A stretch of DNA of 64,000 nucleotides from CBDATA01 sp965202845 (GTDB taxonomy: Bacteria; Acidobacteriota; Vicinamibacteria; Marinacidobacterales; Marinacidobacteraceae). The stretch spans positions 2,800,727-2,864,726 of the forward strand of contig OZ241856.1 of NCBI GenBank assembly GCA_965202845.1, in the 5' to 3' direction. Positions 63,338 to 64,000 of this stretch are shown in pieces; position 1 is the first letter of the stretch, and each line of letters begins with the position of its first letter. The notes below the pieces were generated by a model. It was not told the DNA's origin and did not search any database. It saw only the letters and a list, made by a program, of their open reading frames with translations. The position numbers and the translations under genes are program-made.

Positions 63338-64000
63338 TTATTGGGGTTCGCCCAGGTTCAGCGGCGCCGTCGGCTCCACCAGCCGCACCGCCCAGAGGCC
63401 GGAATTGTGGTCGGCGAGGAAGATGGTCCCCTTGTGCGGCTGCGGCCCCCAGGCCATCGGGGCGTTCGGCAGGAAGCTCTCCGGGTCTTCCGGCAGGAAG
63501 TGGGCGATCTCGCGGCCCTGGCGGTAGAGATCGCCCCGTAGCTCGCCCGAGATGTCCACCACCCGCAGTCCGGCGTTGTAGTAGGCGATGTAGAGGATGT
63601 CGTTTTCCACCCAGAGGTTGTGGGTTCCCGCCTCCGGAACCTGGTAGCGGGCGATCTCGCGCGGCTCGTCCCAGGCGTCCCACTCGAAGAAGTGGATCCA
63701 GCCGGCCGCCCGTTCGGGAGTCCCCGGCTCGCCGATGTTCTGGTAGGGGAAGGCCTCGTCGCCGCCGATCATCAGGAACTTGCCGGTGGACTCGCTCCGG
63801 TAGGGGAAGGCCGCGTGGTTCCAGCCGCTCGGGTAGGTCGCGCTTCCCAGCAGCACCGGGTTGTTGGGCGCGCCGCCCATGCCGCCGCCGCCCACGTCCA
63901 CTGCGACCATCCCGTCCTCCCAGTTGGACGAGTAGGCGATGCCCTCGTGCACCCAGACGTCGTGGATCGAGCGCCCCGGCGTATCCAGCTCGAAGCGCCC
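63338..64000 (-). CDS. LVIVD-repeat-type beta-propeller protein, N-terminus off the window
   Basis: The frame is open to base 64000 and ends at TAA 63338-63340, giving at least 220 residues; the true start is outside. Repeats such as DVWVHEGIAYSSNWEDGMVAVDVGG (recognisable parts VWVHEGIAYSSNW and HNLWVENDILYIAYYNAGLRVVDISG) are the beta-propeller units of LVIVD-type exported proteins. Histidines and acidic residues in GWNHAAFPYRSE and HFFEWDAWDEP could bind metal. Probably secreted; the function is unknown. Confidence 0.78.
   Translation of the reverse strand, partial: GRFELDTPGRSIHDVWVHEGIAYSSNWEDGMVAVDVGGGGMGGAPNNPVLLGSATYPSGWNHAAFPYRSESTGKFLMIGGDEAFPYQNIGEPGTPERAAGWIHFFEWDAWDEPREIARYQVPEAGTHNLWVENDILYIAYYNAGLRVVDISGELRGDLYRQGREIAHFLPEDPESFLPNAPMAWGPQPHKGTIFLADHNSGLWAVRLVEPTAPLNLGEPQ

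Overview
The window is about 64 kb of GC-rich DNA with tightly packed, often overlapping genes from a Gram-negative-type (diderm) bacterium. It encodes outer-membrane-type lipoproteins, Tat-exported redox enzymes, type II secretion/pseudopilin proteins and a peptidoglycan cluster. I cannot fix the phylum from the sequence; an environmental lineage such as Acidobacteriota or a deltaproteobacterial-type group is plausible but is inference.

Layout. 1-3.5 kb: a secreted S8 protease running off the left edge, a degenerate YchF-type GTPase and a coiled-coil membrane protein, all on the minus strand. 3.7-20.6 kb: a long plus-strand dcw (division and cell wall) operon, mraZ-rsmH-ftsL-ftsI-murE-murF-mraY-murD-ftsW-murG-murC-ftsQ-ftsA-ftsZ-pgeF. 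Almost every junction is an ATGA/GTGA overlap, and three to four TGG boxes spaced about 10 bp upstream look like the MraZ operator. 20.6-27 kb: a minus-strand macromolecular-synthesis cluster, dnaG-rpoD-tRNA-Ile2(CAT)-zinc-ribbon protein-radical SAM protein, with a 170-bp tandem duplication between dnaG and rpoD. 27-32.2 kb: larB, a DUF72 protein, a zinc protein, mutM, a Tat-exported molybdoenzyme and a Tat-type FAD oxidoreductase. 32.2-37.7 kb: a large surface lipoprotein with a 21-C homopolymer just after its start codon, a strong terminator, an exported TPR protein and a frameshifted M20 peptidase.

37.7-42 kb is a horizontally acquired island. A type II restriction-modification pair has its methyltransferase split by an IS5-family element, which is itself split by an ISL3-family element. 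Both insertions can be undone on paper to the base, using a 2-bp and an 8-bp target duplication, which restores both open frames. The restriction endonuclease frame remains intact.

42-46.1 kb: a PQQ-type beta-propeller protein and a membrane-fused spermidine-synthase-like protein. 46.1-46.6 kb holds the most interesting gene: a small membrane-anchored PCYCGC-type protein whose in-frame TGA sits where the family has the first Cys of a CxxC, followed by a hairpin matching the bacterial SECIS. It is therefore very probably a selenoprotein (Sec115). 46.6-57.4 kb is mainly housekeeping: a PHP phosphoesterase, erpA, a Tat-exported PLP enzyme with membrane partners, clpB, kbl, queG, a ferredoxin-NADP reductase and smpB. 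57.5-60 kb: a GspF-type protein followed by three pseudopilin-like genes. 60-64 kb: a large FAD/Fe-S oxidase, a small membrane protein and an LVIVD-type propeller protein that runs off the right edge.
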